Of a DNA stretch of 52,507 nt, positions 50,029 through 52,507 are shown piece by piece. The stretch's first letter is position 1. Each line of letters starts with the position of its first letter. The notes below the pieces were generated by a model. It was not told where the DNA came from. It was given only the letters and a program-made list of their open reading frames with translations, and did no database searches. The position numbers and the translations under genes are program-made. The DNA is from JBEEJL01 sp043744215 (lineage in GTDB: Bacteria > Pseudomonadota > Gammaproteobacteria > Burkholderiales > JBEEJL01): positions 1 to 52,507 of the forward strand of contig JAYTVC010000067.1 in the NCBI GenBank assembly GCA_043744215.1, written 5' to 3'.

Positions 50029-50680
50029 TTCACCACAGAGACACAGAGGCACAGAGAAAAACAAAACCTTGTCTTTATCTTGTCATTCTAAGCGGGGCAA
50101 AGAATCTGCTGTTTGCGCCACACTGATAAACAAAACCTTGTCATTCTAAGCGGGGCGAACAACCTGCTGTCTGCGCCACAGTGATAAACAAAACCTTGTC
50201 ATTCTGAGCAGAGCGAAGAATCTGCTGTCTGCGCCACACTGATAAACAAAACCTTGTCATTCTGAGCAAAGCGAAGAATCTGCTGTCTGCGCCACACAGG
50301 TATTTAAAACCTTGTCATTCTGAGCAGAGCAAAGAATCTGCTGTCTGCGCCACAGTGATAAACAAAACCTTGTCATTCTGAGCAGAGCGAACAACCTGCT
50401 GTCTGCGCCACACAGGTATTTAAAACCTTGTCATTCTAAGCAGAGCAAAGAATCTGCTGTGTGCGCCACAGTGATAAACAAAACCTTGTCATTATGAGCA
50501 GAGCGAAGAATCTGCTGTTTGCGCCACACTGATAAACAAAACCTTGTCATTCTGAGCGGAGCGAAGAATCTGTTTTTTGCGCGGACAAACCAAACAGCAG
50601 ATGCTTCGGCCTATGGCCTCAGAATGACAAAGAATGAATTGAATTGGCTTTTCTCTGTGCCTCTGTGTCTCTGTGGTGAA
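50029..50680. mobile_element. 652-bp composite repeat with 32-bp terminal inverted repeats, between hisC and hisD
   Basis: The ends 50029-50060 and 50649-50680 are perfect 32-base reverse complements, starting TTCACCACAGAGACACAGAG. Inside lie nine tandem 58-bp units whose TGTCATTCT starts fall at 50081, 50139, 50197, 50255, 50313, 50371, 50429, 50487 and 50545, an exact period. An inverted partial unit (50596-50628) precedes the right end. No transposase or other gene is present. Units come in two subtypes, with CACTGATAAACAAA-like or CACAGGTATTTAAA-like joins. It breaks the his operon between hisGD and hisCBHAFIE. Mobility is an inference from the end structure. Confidence 0.9.
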
Positions 50681-50688
50681 AAAAATGT

Positions 50689-51990
50689 TCATTTTTCAAA
50701 TCGATACTCCGCCGACTGTGCATGAGCATCCAAACCTTCACCTTTTGCCAGCGTCGAAGCGATTTTCCCCAACGTTTGCGCGCCATCACGCGATACATGA
50801 ATGATGCTGCTACGTTTTTGAAAATCGTACACGCCGAGCGGTGACGAGAAGCGCGCGGTGCGTGAGGTGGGCAACACATGATTGGGGCCGGCGCAATAAT
50901 CGCCCAACGCTTCGCTCGAAAAGCGCCCCATGAAGATTGCGCCTACATGTTTGATTTTATTCAATAATTTGTCAGGCTGTTCGACGGATAATTCGAGATG
51001 TTCTGGCGCGATTTGGTTGGAAATTTCGCAGGCTTCATCGAGGCTTTTCACTTCAATCAACGCGCCGCGATTTTGCAGCGAGGCGCTGATAATGTCCTTG
51101 CGCGGCATGGTGTTTAATAATTTTTCAATGCTGGCCGCGACGCGTTCGATGTAATCAGCATCAGGACAGAGCAAAATCGCCTGCGCAATTTCGTCGTGTT
51201 CCGCTTGCGAAAACAAATCCATCGCGATCCAATCCGGGTCAGTTTTGCCATCACAGATGACTAAAATTTCCGACGGCCCCGCCACCATATCGATGCCGAC
51301 CACGCCGAACACGCGGCGTTTTGCGGCGGCGACGTAGGCATTGCCAGGCCCGACAATTTTATCCACCTGCGGAATGGTTTGCGTGCCGTAAGCCAGCGCG
51401 CCGACTGCTTGTGCGCCGCCAATGGTAAACACGCGATCAACGCCCGCGAGCGCGGCCGCCGCGAGCACCAGATTATTCACCGCACCCTTCGGTGTCGGCG
51501 TCACCATAATCAACTCAGCTACACCAGCAACTTTAGCGGCGACGGCGCTCATCAACACGCTCGACGGATATGCTGCCTTTCCGCCGGGCACGTAGAGGCC
51601 CGCGCGATCAATGGGCGTAATCTGCTGGCCGAGCACGGTGCCGTCGGCTTCGGTGTAAGTCCATGACGGCTGGATTTGTTTTTCGTGATAGGCGCGGATG
51701 CGCGCGGCCGCTTGTTCGAGCGCATCGCGTTGTATTTTCGGAACGCTGTTGAGCGCTGCTGTCATGCGCGCCTTGGGCATTTCCAGGTCGCGCATCGTCG
51801 CCACACTCAGATGATCGAATTTGCGCGTGTAGTCGAGCACGGCGTCATCGCCGTGGGCTTTCACATCGGCGAGAATTTTGGCGACAACCAGATCGACGCT
51901 TTCATCCTGCGCGGTTTCAAAAGCCAGCAGACCCTTGATCTGCGCCTGAAAATCCGGCTGGGTTGAATGGAGTCGGCGGAGCTTAAGCAT
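50689..51990 (-). CDS. hisD: Histidinol dehydrogenase HisD
   Basis: About 433 residues from ATG 51990, which overlaps the hisG stop by 8 bases; seven more codons are possible upstream. HisD oxidises histidinol twice with NAD to give histidine. The signature region is QAVGALAYGTQTIPQVDKIVGPGNAYVAAAKR followed by DMVAGPSEILVI (residues ~200-245). Zinc ligands include the His in FSQAEHDEIAQ (~258) and APEHLEL (~330). The NHVLPTSRTARFSSPLGV catalytic loop is near residue 375. The composite repeat starts 9 bases past its stop. Confidence 0.96.
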   Translation of the reverse strand: MLKLRRLHSTQPDFQAQIKGLLAFETAQDESVDLVVAKILADVKAHGDDAVLDYTRKFDHLSVATMRDLEMPKARMTAALNSVPKIQRDALEQAAARIRAYHEKQIQPSWTYTEADGTVLGQQITPIDRAGLYVPGGKAAYPSSVLMSAVAAKVAGVAELIMVTPTPKGAVNNLVLAAAALAGVDRVFTIGGAQAVGALAYGTQTIPQVDKIVGPGNAYVAAAKRRVFGVVGIDMVAGPSEILVICDGKTDPDWIAMDLFSQAEHDEIAQAILLCPDADYIERVAASIEKLLNTMPRKDIISASLQNRGALIEVKSLDEACEISNQIAPEHLELSVEQPDKLLNKIKHVGAIFMGRFSSEALGDYCAGPNHVLPTSRTARFSSPLGVYDFQKRSSIIHVSRDGAQTLGKIASTLAKGEGLDAHAQSAEYRFEK

Positions 51991-52507
51991 TTTTTTCTGC
52001 GGCTTTGGCAAAGGCGTCGATGATGGGCTGCACTGCTTCGCGCTTCAATTTCAACGCGGCGCGATTCACGATTAAGCGCGAGCTGATGGCCATGATTTCT
52101 TCCACGGCTTTGAGGTTGTTCGCTTTTAACGTATTGCCGCTGGACACCACATCGACAATGGCATCACTCAAACCGACCAGCGGGGCCAATTCCATCGAGC
52201 CGTAAAGTTTAATCAAATCAACATGCATGCCCTTGTCGGCAAAATGCTCCCGCGCGGTTTGCATATATTTGGTGGCAACGCGGATGCGCGCGCCGCGCTT
52301 CACCGCCGCGTCGTAATCAAAATCGTTCGACACCGCCACCATCATGCGACATTGGGCGATGTTCAAATCCAGCGGCTGATATAAACCTTCGCCGCTGTGC
52401 TCGACCAATACATCCTTGCCCGCAATGCCCATATCCGCTGCGCCGTGCTGCACGTAAGTCGGCACATCGGAAGCGCGCACGATAATGAGACGCACGTCGT
52501 CACGGTT
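51983..52507 (-). CDS. hisG: ATP phosphoribosyltransferase HisG, C-terminal part (5' end outside window)
   Basis: About 174 visible residues. HisG couples ATP and PRPP in the first, feedback-controlled step of histidine synthesis. The visible part includes RASDVPTYVQHGAADMGIAGKDVL, YGSMELAPLVGLSDAIVDVVSSGNTLKANNL (the PRPP-binding loop) and ISSRLIVNRAALKLK, then stops soon after. The lack of a C-terminal regulatory domain indicates the short, hetero-octameric HisG-S form, which would need HisZ; no hisZ is in this window. It overlaps hisD by 8 bases. Confidence 0.95.
   Translation of the reverse strand, partial: NRDDVRLIIVRASDVPTYVQHGAADMGIAGKDVLVEHSGEGLYQPLDLNIAQCRMMVAVSNDFDYDAAVKRGARIRVATKYMQTAREHFADKGMHVDLIKLYGSMELAPLVGLSDAIVDVVSSGNTLKANNLKAVEEIMAISSRLIVNRAALKLKREAVQPIIDAFAKAAEKNA

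Noticed and set aside
50081..50600. CRISPR array
   Set aside because: The 58-bp units are contiguous copies with no unique spacers and no cas genes are near.

Overview
The window is about 52.5 kb of a proteobacterial chromosome, most likely a betaproteobacterium. The evidence is gene order. The xseB-ispA-dxs-folE2 block, and the arrangement hisGD...CBHAFIE-hinT-tatABC / degQ / mscL / petABC-sspA-sspB, are typical of Burkholderiales and Nitrosomonadales relatives. PlsY, FolE2, SspAB and the bc1 complex agree with this. I cannot name genus or species. The sequence is moderately GC-rich with locally AT-rich intergenic spots.

Layout. 1-6.6 kb: the end of ffh, then the rpsP-rimM-trmD-rplS block. 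The two are separated by an accessory insert holding an ankyrin/SUKH protein, a HigBA toxin-antitoxin pair, a queuosine-precursor transporter and an EmrE-like pump. 6.7-20.3 kb: single genes of mixed role (secreted esterase, TPR membrane protein, AEC transporter, two VOC proteins, Ogt-type methyltransferase, XerD, FolB, PlsY, M28 and S9 peptidases, mercaptopyruvate sulfurtransferase, EamA transporter, Rieske oxygenase). 20.5-24.5 kb: isoprenoid precursor synthesis and folate entry (xseB, ispA, dxs, folE2). 24.6-33 kb: an envelope island, all on the minus strand, with a Cys-rich secreted protein, a lipoprotein, a retropepsin-like protease and a 1,740-residue lipoprotein made of about 58 copies of a 23-residue repeat and ending in a peptidoglycan-binding-like domain. 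33.4-37.5 kb: FadE-type acyl-CoA dehydrogenase, its probable TetR regulator, a CoA-binding protein and tRNA-Thr(UGU). 37.5-41.3 kb: sspB, sspA and the cytochrome bc1 genes. 41.5-43.3 kb: mscL and a DegQ-type protease. 43.3-52.5 kb: tatCBA, hinT and the histidine operon from hisE back to a 5'-truncated hisG.

The main unexplained signal is a short dispersed element of about 29 bp, found 11 times (9 close, 2 degenerate). Its invariant part reads AATCAA-N4-TTR next to a conserved AT-rich arm. This is the textbook IHF-site pattern (WATCAA-N4-TTR), and the four N positions are exactly where copies vary. Copies sit mostly at gene ends and often supply or touch the stop codon (trmD, hisA, degQ, the S9 peptidase, the Rieske oxygenase). 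One copy lies in frame inside the sulfurtransferase gene and another contains the fadE start codon. The second signal is a 652-bp composite repeat between hisC and hisD: nine 58-bp tandem units between perfect 32-bp terminal inverted repeats. The third is the giant repeat lipoprotein, which looks like a long outer-membrane-to-peptidoglycan tether.

All calls come from reading the sequence; no database search was run. Family names rest on recognised motifs and gene order.
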